Assembly: GCA_009760855.2 (NCBI GenBank) | Contig: WPIO01000002.1 | Span: 11,092,001 to 11,156,000 of the forward strand | Origin: Cristatella mucedo | Taxonomy: Eukaryota; Bryozoa; Phylactolaemata; Cristatellidae | Direction: 5' to 3' | Length of the DNA stretch: 64,000 nt | Shown: positions 34,634 through 44,690 of the stretch, one piece after another | Position numbering within the stretch: the first letter of the stretch is position 1 | Layout of the letters: every line of letters starts with the position of its first letter | Program-made: the position numbers and the translations under genes | The notes under the pieces: generated by a model | Told to the model about the DNA's origin: nothing | Databases searched by the model: none | What the model saw: the letters and a program-made list of their open reading frames with translations, nothing else

Positions 34634-34710
<77 letters not shown>
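34634..34710. repeat. (CT)n(AT)n microsatellite at a SINE tail
   Basis: About 15 ct units then about 22 at units, seeded at the 3' end of the SINE. Confidence 0.95.
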
Positions 34711-34712
<2 letters not shown>

Positions 34713-35358
34713 TTTTACGGTGGTATTTGTAGACGCTTCTGCCCCTAAGTCCTCTGCTCCAAAGTCCTTGCAGAAACGTGACGAATACCCGAGGAGCCGG
34801 AACCGCGCGAATAATAATAATAATATAATAACAATAATAATCGAAGTACAACGGACGAGTTGTAGCCGCTGCACGGAGACGCGAAGGCACGCCGACGGTG
34901 ACAGGGCACGTCAGAAATCAAGAGTGCGCGCACCTTTGTAGAGCGAGTTCACGTCGCTAGCGCCGAGCAGTCTCGGCGACAGCGAGACTGAGGTCTGCAC
35001 GTGCGCAGCAGCAGCAGCGTACTACTCTTCGCCTCGAAGCCCAGGCCACGACTGACCGACTATCATTCCAGATTTACAGCGAGACTCTCTGTACTATAGA
35101 ATACGACATATCCTGTTCCTCTAGGCTATAATTCGAGAGTCGCCCCACGTTCCAGCATTGCGTAAGCTTAGTGCAGCGGTACCGTAGTGCGAGCGGGTGT
35201 GTTTTAGCGAGAGCCACTGCGTATGCCGCTACTTTTAGCAGCGGCCTCGCGGAAGAAGCTGCTTTGCATTGCGGATGGAACTGCTTTGTAGAGCAGCGGC
35301 ACAGCGCGCGGCGTTTCTATTCGTACCGCGCCGCGAGCTCGGACGTCCGCCCGCTTAC
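34711..35358. other. Unassigned, probably intronic
   Basis: No repeat copy or splice-bounded exon is recognised. Confidence 0.3.
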
Positions 35359-35619
35359 CCGGATACGTAAGCTTGCCGGGCCTCGTCAAAGCCGAGTTGG
35401 CAGGGCAAACGACGACGGCGGCGTCGTCGCAATCGCACGCGGCCAAGTCGAACGCGAGACCGTCCGGGCAGTCGAAAGTGGTCGTGTCGCTCCAGTCGCC
35501 GGCGTCGGACTCGAGGTACGACAGGCAGCCGGGCCGCGGCACGACCCGGCGAACCACTCTCCTTCCTTCGGGGCCGAACACGAACGGACACTCCTCGAAC
35601 GTCGATTGAGCGATCGTAT
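35359..35619 (-). CDS. Chitin-binding type-2-like (peritrophin-A-like) exon of a secreted/membrane protein
   Basis: On the minus strand a pyrimidine-rich acceptor (…cttgtccactcag, AG at 35621-35620) precedes a 261-base exon closed by a GTAAGC donor (35358-35353). Phases are 1/1, typical of extracellular modules. The 86-codon frame holds six cysteines: 'FEECPFVF', 'RPGCLSYLES', 'TFDCPDGLAFDLAACDCDD' and a final 'VVVC'. The order C...C-x-x-Y...(D)C-P-x-G-L-x-F-D...C...C is that of the ChtBD2/CBM14 fold, which binds chitin or related glycans outside the cell. The usual third Cys is missing and an extra Cys sits in 'CDC', so the disulfide pattern must differ. Joined to the signal exon, the codon G|AT gives Asp right after the predicted 'ALA' cleavage site. 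Confidence 0.6.
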
Positions 35620-37454
35620 CTGAGTGGACAAGCAACAGCGCTCAGCTCAGCTGGCAGAGGTCGAGGTCGCTGCGCCGAGGAGGTCGAGCTAGCTAGCGCG
35701 GCCTGCGCCGCCGCTTGAAGCGTCCCGGCGGCAGTTTCAAGGCCGGCGGCCTCAGCAACGTAGGAGTTGGCGAAAAAGCAGTTCAAAAGAGGAGCCGGCA
35801 GCGCGCTGGTAAGGTTCGAGCTTCCCGCGCATTGGCCGTCAGCAGCGCAGTTCGACGGCCTGCCTTTCCCCCCCCCCCCGCGGAAAGAACGAGACTCGAG
35901 CCCGGGCGCAGCCGCCGCCGCCGCCGCCGCCGCTGCCGCCCATGTTGAGATCAAGGCGCCCGTCAAATTTCCGGTCACCTTATGGCAGCCGCAAGGCGGT
36001 AGACTCGCGGCAGGTGCCGTGGCTCCGCCGGCTGAGCGCTTGCCGAGCGCTCAGTGATGTCTCGCGAGGCGGCTCGAGCGAGAGCGGTCGAGCGTGCGAC
36101 GGCGGCGCCCGGGCGATGCGGCAGAACTCGGAGTCTCCGCCGAGTGTGCGCAGTGCAGCCGGCGCAGTGCGCACGTTCAGGCGTTCTCGCGCCCGAAGGC
36201 AGCGAATTGCAGTGTGCGCGCGGCGGCATAAATATAAACAAATTATAAAATATAAAAAAATGAAATAGGCGAGGCCAGCTTCTTTCGAGCTGTAGACGCG
36301 ACGGCGAGAGGTCGTCTATGCGGCACTCTCGATCGTCGTCGCGCTAGGATTCGTGGTGCACGCGCCCCGCCGCGGTAGCGCCGCCCTGCCGCGCCTCGCC
36401 TCCGTCCGGTCGATTCGGCACGCTAGCTCGATAGCGACCATGAGCATCGCACAGTCATCGGCATTATCGCTTGACAGCGAGACGATGCCGCGGCCACGGC
36501 CCGTGAGCTGAGCAGGTAAATTCAACGCGAGAACTCCGCGGCGGTGGCAGGTGGCAGGGGCGGGGCGCTGTGTGGCGGCGGCGTCAAGGCTCTGCGACAG
36601 CGGTGGCAGCAGCCTCACGGCAGAAGCCGTCGAGAGCTGAGCTGCTTGGGATCTGCTCGCCGCGACCGCGATGAGAGGCTCAAGAGGGTTACTAAAAGGC
36701 CTGCGAATTACCTCGCCGACCTAGGGCGATGACCTTTCGTTGCCTGCGATTGCGTACACTTAAGGTCGCTCGCGTCCGCGGCCAGCCATCTCCCCATTTT
36801 CGAAAAATGTACACTAACCCCTATATAATAAGACATATTAGTAAGTTAGTAAAGCTGCGTCTACACTGGCGAACGTTCGGACTCGAGACAACCGAGAACG
36901 CGAGGCTACGCCATCAGTTTTAACGGGCAGAGGCTACTGGCTGACTGACTGGAAGGATCCGAGTCTCGAGGGCCGGGTTCGAGGAATTAGCCGGGTGGTC
37001 GTTTTAATTTTTCCTTCTATGCAGATTTTTGCTCCACTAACTAAGAACTTAAAGCTCGGTAGTCAACGGTGCCGACTCACTAGCTAGGTCAGCGAAAACT
37101 CAGGCCCGCTTTCTAAACTGCGTTGTGGTTTTCTGTGATTGTTCACGGGTGCATGGTAGTTTCCTAATAAAATCTGTGGTTTCCGCATGCCATTGTGGAC
37201 CTGTGTGCATTCACAACAATGAATTGGGAACAAAAAAGGGAGCAAAGCGTGCAGAATTCCAAGCTTATCCATAGCAGACAGTAGCGAGTAAAAGCAATCA
37301 ACAAAGGAAGCCATTCAGAGCCACAACTCAGTCGACGCTCAACGGATCAACGTATACTCAGGATAGTGGGTCAACGGATTCAGGCCCACATTGTAAAGCA
37401 ACACTTCAATTTCGTGATTTTTCATGGGAATAAGCTAGTGTGCATGTACAAATG

Positions 37455-37560
37455 ATTTGTAGAGAGCCCCAAGAGAACTTAATCTCTATTCAGACGCTTC
37501 ACTTACGCCGCCCGGGCTCGAGCCCACGACGGCGGTCGTTAAAGGCGAGGACCACGCAGC
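37455..37560 (-). mobile_element. SINE A fragment
   Basis: The reverse complement has 'gtcgtgggctcgagcccggg', 'gcgtctgaatagagattaagttctcttgggg'. The head is partial. Confidence 0.7.
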
Positions 37561-38794
37561 GGCTGAAAAATCTGACGTCGTGGAGCCTGCGACTAATAAC
37601 CCAAGAGCCGGGATGAGCTCAACTAGAACGTTCCCCTTAAGGCGGATAGCGTAGCAGCGGAAGTCTCGCGCAGTCTCGCGGTTCACCGAGTGCCCGCGCA
37701 GAGCGGCAGCCAGCTTGCCCTCGATCTCTGCAGAGGCGCTCTCTAAGTCTTGCAGTTCACGACGCGGCGTCACTCCCAGCGCGCGGGGCGAGGTGGAGCG
37801 ATGCGAGCTGGGGGCAAAACGAAGTTGCTTCTGCCGTCGTCGTGAATTGGGGCGGCCAGCGCGATCGGAGAGTTTCGCGAAGGACGCTCGTCGCCTGAGC
37901 ACAGAGGCACAGAGAGACGAGCGGACCGCAGCAACCCGCTTCTGCAGCCATCGGCGCGGCCATCCGCGCGAGAGCCGCACGAACCGAGACGGCAACCGGC
38001 GCAAGACGCGCCCTCTACCGGTAGAAAGAGCCACCGGGAAGGAGTGGAGGGAGGCTCGCTTCCTAGTGCTCTTCTTCGTTTGCTCGCACCGCCAATTGAT
38101 CGACGCTGCTCAGGCCTGAAAGCAAGAGTGGGTTGGCGTCCCTGCTGCCGGCGCTGCGAGGCGCGGCATTGAATGCCGCGCCGTCGCACTCCGCGTTCAA
38201 GACGCGAAAGCGGCCCCGCTAAGCACGCAGCGCTGAACAACGGGTACCTGCGCGCTCGCGGCCGCAGCTCTTTTGTTCGCCTGTTGAATAAACCAGGTAA
38301 ATAAACCGGTCGAGGCAACGGATCGCCTGGTACTCGGGGGCGATCGTCTCCCCTGCACACTGTTACCGGACTAACCCGGCAGGGTCAGCTCCCCCCCCCC
38401 CGTGCGACGCCGTGCGAGGTGCATAAGCGCGAGCGCGCGCACCGGCCGCGCTGAGGAAAGACGGCGGCGGCCAAGGTCGGACCCGGAAACTCCGGCTGGT
38501 CGCTGTCGGTTACTGAGCGTTTCGGCGGTGGCTTGACCTCGCGGCTACGCGCACCGGCTTACGCCCGCAAAGATGGCATCTGCCGGCGACCGCCGCGCGG
38601 GGCGCTCTCGTCTCATGCCGACCTTGCTCCGCGTTCTCGCCGCTCCTGCTTTATGCGACTTGCGCGCACTTGTCGCGGCGGCAAAGAGGCCAGCCTGCAC
38701 TTCTAAGCAGTGCCATAGCGTAGACGCGCCCAAACGGAGATATGAAAACGAAGCGACGAACGCTAGAGATTTACTGATTGCTAATTCGCTTCCT

Positions 38795-38797
38795 CTT

Positions 38798-38867
<70 letters not shown>

Positions 38868-38985
38868 CCCTTCTTTCTCTTCCTCTCTCACTATTCCTTC
38901 CCTCCTTTCTCTTTCTCTCTCTCTCTCTCTCAATCTCTCTTCATTTACCTTCTTCTCTCTGTCTCTCTCTCTCTTGCTCTCAGCC
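38795..38985. repeat. CT-rich microsatellite block
   Basis: Pure (ct)n to about 38864, followed by interrupted ct/ttc tracts. Confidence 0.95.
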
Positions 38986-39379
38986 TGTAAACTTGTAGTT
39001 CACACCATTTTTTCCGCATCGCATGTATCGCTATCACTAACCGAACCGTACTTATCGCCGCAGTTTACCTCGCAGGGTGCACCAGCAGCAAGATCACGCA
39101 GGAGTGAGACGAGAAAACATAGCCCTTTCGGTCAAATAGCCAACGATCCGCTTCGCGTGAGCACGACGATCGGCCTTCGCTTGACACACAGACCCAGCAG
39201 CAGAGGTCTCTCGCTTCCGGCACAACGTCACTGCACGCCCTCTCTCGAGTCTTTCCGTTCAACGACTCTCAAGATCCGGCTGCTAGGGATCTGCCGGGCA
39301 TTGCTTGAGACCGATCGCCGCTGGCCGGCGCGAAACCTGTTTCCGTCTGCCCAGCCGGATATTTCGGCCCGCGAACGCT

Positions 39380-39466
<87 letters not shown>
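39380..39466. repeat. (GCC)n trinucleotide array
   Basis: About 29 gcc units, 65 bases inside the predicted first intron (minus strand). The poly-Ala, poly-Pro, poly-Arg and poly-Gly frames are artefacts. Confidence 0.95.
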
Positions 39467-39467
<1 letters not shown>

Positions 39468-39530
39468 TCCACAGGTCCACCGCCGCCGACGATCGCCGCA
39501 GCCCGCAGCGCGGCGGCCATCGCTACTCAC

Positions 39531-39597
39531 CGGCCAGCGCCCCGTAGACGAGCGAGAATCCGAGTGCGTTCAGCAGCAGCGACGTAGGCAGCGACAT
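39531..39597 (-). CDS. Signal-peptide exon, first coding exon of the membrane-protein gene
   Basis: On the minus strand ATG 39597 has A at -3. It encodes 'MSLPTSLLLNALGFSLVYGA' plus Leu-Ala and then a single G before a GTGAGT donor (39530-39525). This is a textbook signal peptide: short n-region, hydrophobic core, A-L-A cleavage site. The exon is only 67 bases and exits in phase 1, matching the phase-1 entry of the Cys-rich exon at 35619. A GC-rich, CpG-dense block surrounds and precedes it (39.6-40.5 kb), consistent with a promoter region. The full model is signal peptide, one ChtBD2-like domain, a transmembrane helix, and an unlocated cytoplasmic end. Confidence 0.6.
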
Positions 39598-40609
39598 CCT
39601 TTTCCGTTGCCGTCGCTTCGTCGGCAAAACAGCCAGCATGGCGTGCCGTGTTGCCACCGCAAGCGGGCACCGGCGCGGGAGCGCGGCACCGCGTCAGCGC
39701 GCGCAGACGCCGCCGCAGCGCCAGCCGACAAAAGGCGACTGCGAGGCGACGGCGCCCGAGCTTTGAGTTGACGCAGCCGCCGCCGCCGCCGCCGCCGGAT
39801 ACCAGCAGCGTGACCCCTCACATCGCATTGTCATGCAGAGTGCACGTGTCCGGCGACTGTCAATTGTTTAGCGACTGGGCTGGCGCCACCGAGAGGCAGC
39901 CTCCTGCCGCTGCACGGCCGCTCGCTCCGCTCGCTTAAAGAGTCAGCGGTCGTGAACAAGAGGCTTGGGCAGGGAGGCGCACGCCGGCGTCGCTCCAGCC
40001 CACCCGTCCCGGCGACGGCTCGTCGCGCGAAGGAAATAGGCGCTCAGGGGCCGCGAGTCAGCGACAGGCGCGAAGCAGCCGCCGCCGCGAGCCTCGAGCG
40101 ATCGACCCGCGGCGGCCGGCGGCAGCGGCAGGGCCGGCGGCAAACCACACCAGCGGACACGCGCGGCATCGCGCCAGGAAGGAAGCAATGAAGGGCGCTC
40201 GTGCGCATGCGAGAGCGCTCGCGCGCGTGCATAGTGCTTCGGCGAAGTGAGGTATGGGATCGGACGGATTGGCGGAAGTCGTCAGACGTCAGACTCGGGC
40301 GGGAGACGTCAGACTCGGCGGCGGCAGATTAGGGCGAGCGAGGGAGTGACTGCGCTCGCTGGCGAGCGCGCGAGGACTGCTCGGCGGCAACCGCCGACCA
40401 GTCCTCGCGGCGGTCCGAGGCGCCGGGTCCGGCAGAGGGGCCTAAGCGCTTGCGGAAGCAGGCCCGGAAGTGGTTACGCCAGCTCTCCAAGCAGTCCTGC
40501 AAACCCTTGCTGCCTGGCCTGGCCTGGCCTGGCATAACCAGTATGCCTGACCTGGCCTGGCCTCGAGGCGCTAGAGCGCTGGCTGCTGGGGGCGCAGCAA
40601 TTAATACAG
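39598..40609. promoter_or_regulatory. GC-rich block upstream of the signal-peptide exon (candidate promoter / 5' UTR)
   Basis: High GC and CpG density with no TATA-like element at an obvious spacing. (CCTGG)n repeats occur at about 40505-40565. Open frames on both strands are composition artefacts. Assignment as promoter rests only on position and composition. Confidence 0.3.
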
Positions 40610-42760
40610 CGTCGTTGACGTATAGATGATCACACCACCCACGTCGGTGGCCATATTCTAGACGTCGACCAGTAAGGATGTCCTCCCCACTGACCTTGTG
40701 GTGTGCCCACTGACCCTCTCAGATCATTGTTTGGTCTCGTTTACTGTTCGTTCTCCCTTCTACGTACAGGGTAATGTCGAACTTGTCAAGCGACATAACT
40801 TACGAAGTATTGACATAGACAAGTTTTTGAAATCTGTTTGTGGTGCAGGTCTTCTTGATCTGCATTCAGACTCGACCGCCAGCCTCGATACCCTCACTGA
40901 TACAGTCAACATGACACTCAGGAGTGCTCTTGGTAAACATGCTCCCGTTCATTCTATCCGTGTTCAAAGCCGTGGAGATTCCTTTCAATTTAAAAAAAAC
41001 TTCTAAAGATGCACCGGGTTAAGCGCAGGCTTGAACTTCGTTTTAAGAAATCGGAATCTGATGCAGATATAATCAATTTCAAAGACTTCCTTCGAGTTTA
41101 CACCCGGAAGCTTAAACAAATCTGGGCTTTTTTTCACTCGAAAGCTGAATTCCTGCCAGTCGGACCCTAAACAGATTTATAAGACAGTAAACCATTTACT
41201 GGCCAATGCTGAGAGGTCTGACTCCCCAGATATTAACGGCTCAGCCGAAAAGTGTTCAGCCTTCTTTACTGAAAAAATTGTGCACATTCGTGCCTCCATA
41301 AAGCCCCTCCGACTAAAGCAGTTGCAGTATCACAACCTGTGACCTTCCTCAAAAGGTTTCCTGAGTTTTCTGCATGCGATATGGCTACCTTAATAAGGTC
41401 TAGCAAAAAGAGCTCGTCTCCTGAAGACCCAACACCATCATCTCTGTGGTCTTCACTGGCAGACCAACTTAGCCCTGCCATAACCAATTTGTAATGCTTC
41501 TTTGGGAAAATGGGTCGTCCCCAAGTCCTTCAAATCGGCAATCGCTAGACCCACACTTAAAAAGCCTGGATTAGATACAGAGGTCCTTGCAAACTATCGC
41601 CCAGTTTCCCTTCTTTCTTCTCGTCAAAAATTCTTGAAACAATTGTTTGCAACTGGTTGAACATATTGGAAAGAATGAAATGTCAGAAACATTTCAATCA
41701 TGGTTCAAGAGGCTGAAACTCCACTGAAACTGCTCTCCTCCGTGTTAACAATGACATTCTACGTGACAACGATGACGGGAATGTCACTGCCCTAGTTCTG
41801 CTAGATTTGTCAGCTGCCTTCGACACCATTGATCACGATGTTCTACAAGAACGATTGAGAACAACGATTGGTCTGGCAGACGATGCACTGGCGTGGTTTA
41901 AATCTTACTTGTCTGATCGTGTTCAATCCGCGTCGTGTTGGGGTCAGGTCTCACACAAGAGACGGGTAACCTGTAGAGTCCCTCGAGGGTCTGTACTTGG
42001 TCCCTTGCTGTTCTCCATTTATACTCAACCTCTGGGAAAGTGATTAAGGCCCATGGAATAAGATATCACTTTTATTCTGACGATACTCTGCTTGTTGGTC
42101 CATGAATTCGTGACATCCCGTCTCGACTTCTGCAACTCACTGCTTACTGGCCTACCGGCATGTGCGATCAGGTGATTGCAGCTGGTGCAAAACTCTGCAG
42201 CTAGGCTTGTCTGTCGTGAGCGTCGCAGTTGCCACGTTACTTTACTTCTCGCCGACCTGCACTGGCTACCAGTCAAGCAACGGATCGACTTCAAGGTTTT
42301 GTCGCTCCCTTTTAGGTCACTTCCTTCTTTGACTCCAGCCTATCTCTCAGATCTACCCCCCCCCCACCAGGCCAAGCATCGTGCCACCCGCTTTTCGGAA
42401 TCCAACAGTCTACCAATACCTCGTACAACTGTCAAATCCTTTCGAGACCGTGCATTTAGTTCTTATGCTCCCAAAGCCTGGAACTTCCTCCCGACTTGCG
42501 TCAGAACATCCCCTGAGTTGACCACATTTAAAAAGAACTTAAAAACACACCTATTTAGGACAGCATTGCGTGGCTCTCTGTGACTCGTCTTTGATGTGCA
42601 TATGCGTGCTGACACTGTGCATGCTGCCACTAACCACATTTACATGCTGACCCTGTGCACGTCACCCCTAACCATGTTATTCATGTTGTTTGTTTATCAA
42701 GCATGATATTACTCACCATTCAATTGCATTTCCCCCCTTTGCAGCAAATGTAAAGCGCCT

Positions 42761-42792
<32 letters not shown>

Positions 42793-42850
42793 AGTTCTCT
42801 GAGGGCGCTTTATCAAGTGCATTATTATTATTATTATTGTTATTATTATA
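40610..42850 (+). mobile_element. LINE A, longest copy (endonuclease end, RT, 3' UTR)
   Basis: It starts within the apurinic-type endonuclease: 'HVGGHIL' near 40640 and then 'LTLSDHCLVSFTV' (the catalytic SDH motif) at about 40710. RT begins near 41580 with '[10 protein letters not shown]'. Motif A is 'LSAAFDTIDHD' at 41807-41836, and 'RGSVLGPLLFSIYT' lies near 41986. The reading then jumps at about 42090 from the YxDD box (read as SDDT) straight into the 'FVTSRLDFCNSL' homologue, so about 350 bases are missing. The C-terminus is open at 42176-42583. The tail carries a (ga)n expansion and (att)n to 42850. Frameshifts make it inactive. Confidence 0.88.
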
Positions 42851-42854
42851 GCGC

Positions 42855-43105
42855 TGCCTGCAGGACGTCGAGCGCTGCGTCGTTGTCACTGGGCGTACTG
42901 TGAGTCTCCAGCCTCTACAGGAAGCGCGAGCGCGAGCGATTGAGCGTCACTTCTGACTTCTGACCCTTCTGACCGCGCGACCCGCACTAGTTAGGTCTCC
43001 ATGCGTTGCATGCTCTGTGCCGCTACCCCGACATGCGTTGGTCGCGCGGTCGTGCCTAGCAGCGGCAAGAGGCTCCGCCGCTGGAGCGTCGTCGGACGGA
43101 ATCAG
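42855..43105 (+). repeat. Dispersed repeat shared with 58560-58720
   Basis: Segments such as 'tcgagcgctgcgtcgt' and 'tgtgccgctaccc' recur in the same order near 58.6 kb, with differences in spacing. Unclassified. Confidence 0.45.
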
Positions 43106-43890
43106 CGGAGCAGAGCAGAGCGGAGTGTCTCCAGGGCGGCAACTGCCGTCGCTCTGTCTTTTCTCCCTTCAAGCGGAGGTCTGACGAGACCTGTTGGGCC
43201 GCGCCCGCTCAGCTTCCGGTTCGGCCGCCATGTAGAGAGAGAGTCTTCGTATTTAGTTCAGTGGGGAGCTGGCAGGCTTCGTGCGAGCGCTCTGCTCCCG
43301 CGAGATCTCCTTTCAGCAGGCTACTGCGCCTTTCTAGACTCCGCCGAGCGCGGAAAGCTACAAAATACCGCTTAAATTTTAGGAATCTGTTGGTTCTTTG
43401 AGCTCTAAAACTGTACTACAGGTATAGCCTATGAACTCTACAACTCGGAAATCAGACGTGGCCCATTGTTATCAGCTGCGCTTTTTTTGCCAGCTGAGCA
43501 TCTTAGCAGTCGGCCTTATCCGTCACAGCTGCTGCGGCCCGGCACCGCCTTGTGCCAAATGACCAAAATTCAGAGATATCCATTCAGAAAGTCACTTAAG
43601 CTCTTCGATGAGTGCTACAAACCTCGGCCTCCGGTGGGAGATTAATATTTTTCACAAATGTTCATCAGGATTTGTGCAAGCTCAGTGATGCCCTACCAAT
43701 AAATGACGTTTAAAACTTTCCCATTCATAGAAGCGTTAAATGTAGAAGTTACATCTGTAATAATAATAAAAGTAATACATGGTTATTGTGCTTTAAGGGA
43801 GTTAAATCTGTATCTAGGCACTAAATGTATGCTATAAAGAAAACATGTCGACTGGTTATAAATAATAAGGCTAAAACTATGCGCCATCTC
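43106..43890. other. Unassigned
   Basis: An open frame at 43001-43375 covers the preceding repeat and has arginine/serine-rich composition. No domain is seen. Confidence 0.3.
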
Positions 43891-43894
43891 TTCC

Positions 43895-44045
43895 CATCGT
43901 TTGCTCGAGTGCATATACTTGCTTACACTATGCCTGCTGCTTGCGGATGTTACCACCGATCATTTGGTGATGCTTTCTATACAGCATGTGTAAAGTGCCG
44001 TGAAAAAGATCCGGTTCCCTGAGGGTGCTATACAAATTTACTATT
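43895..44045 (+). mobile_element. LINE A 3'-tail fragment
   Basis: The 3' UTR and 'gtgtaaagtgccgtgaaaaagatccggttccctgagggtgctata', a diverged family tail. It is joined tail-to-tail with a minus-strand LINE A copy. Confidence 0.65.
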
Positions 44046-44690
44046 AACAATCATATGGACAACTTCAGCACTGGCAAGCACACAAAGAACAATTAATTCT
44101 GACGGAGTTAATGCTGTGAGGAACACGTTTGCGTTTAGCATCGTTCAATTTTCATCAAGTCACGGGATGTCTCGCTGTCTGTCGGGAGCGAGTTCCAGGC
44201 ACTGGGAATATACGAACTGAAGGCACTGTCTCCAAAGGATTCTAGGTTGGCTTGAGGTACAACTAAACGATCGGCGTCTGAAGAGCGGTGGCACGAGATA
44301 AACCTGAATAATGAGTACGGTATTTCGGCTAGGGGAGCCGGGAGAGAAAATGAACGCTAGGCAAGTGAGCGAGAGGCAGCAACTTGAATTGTGATGCACC
44401 GCTTGATCGGTGCAGGTCCGTAAGAAATGATTTAACGTATTAGTTGCGATGTTCACGAGCAGACACAACCTTGCTTCAGCGTTTCGCGTCATCCATGTGC
44501 ATTTTAGTGCACAGGCACAACCTGCAAGGCGATCGGAAATATTGGAATAGAGGTTTAGACAAGGTGTCAAAACTGCATAAGCTAGCCTAGCTGTGGTACC
44601 CTTATTTTAGCAAGTCCGAATTTTGTCAAGCTTATTTACTTGAAAGTAGGCAGACTTGGCTGTCTATTTTAAAACCAAATGTGGGCAAAG
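44046..44690 (-). mobile_element. LINE A copy, degenerate, without terminal tail
   Basis: Minus-strand similarity to the RT C-terminus ('gggagcgagttccaggc', 'ctccaaaggattctaggtt') and upstream to 'gaaagtaggcagacttg' near 44640. Confidence 0.7.

Larger units (their letters stand above)
35620..39530 (-). other. Predicted first intron of the minus-strand gene; GC-rich
   Basis: It lies between the signal-peptide donor and the Cys-rich exon acceptor. It contains a SINE A copy, CT-rich and (GCC)n tracts, and many open but featureless frames. A minus-strand frame near 37790-37600 ('RRELQDLESASAEIEGKLAA', 'RETARDFRCYAIRLKGNVL') looks protein-like. It could be an unrelated coding remnant or another exon, but I cannot fit it to the phase-1 model. 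Confidence 0.4.

Noticed and set aside
39228-39771. Poly-Ala, poly-Pro and poly-Arg proteins around 39.4 kb
   Set aside because: All come from a (GCC)n array just inside a predicted intron. They are open in several frames on both strands.
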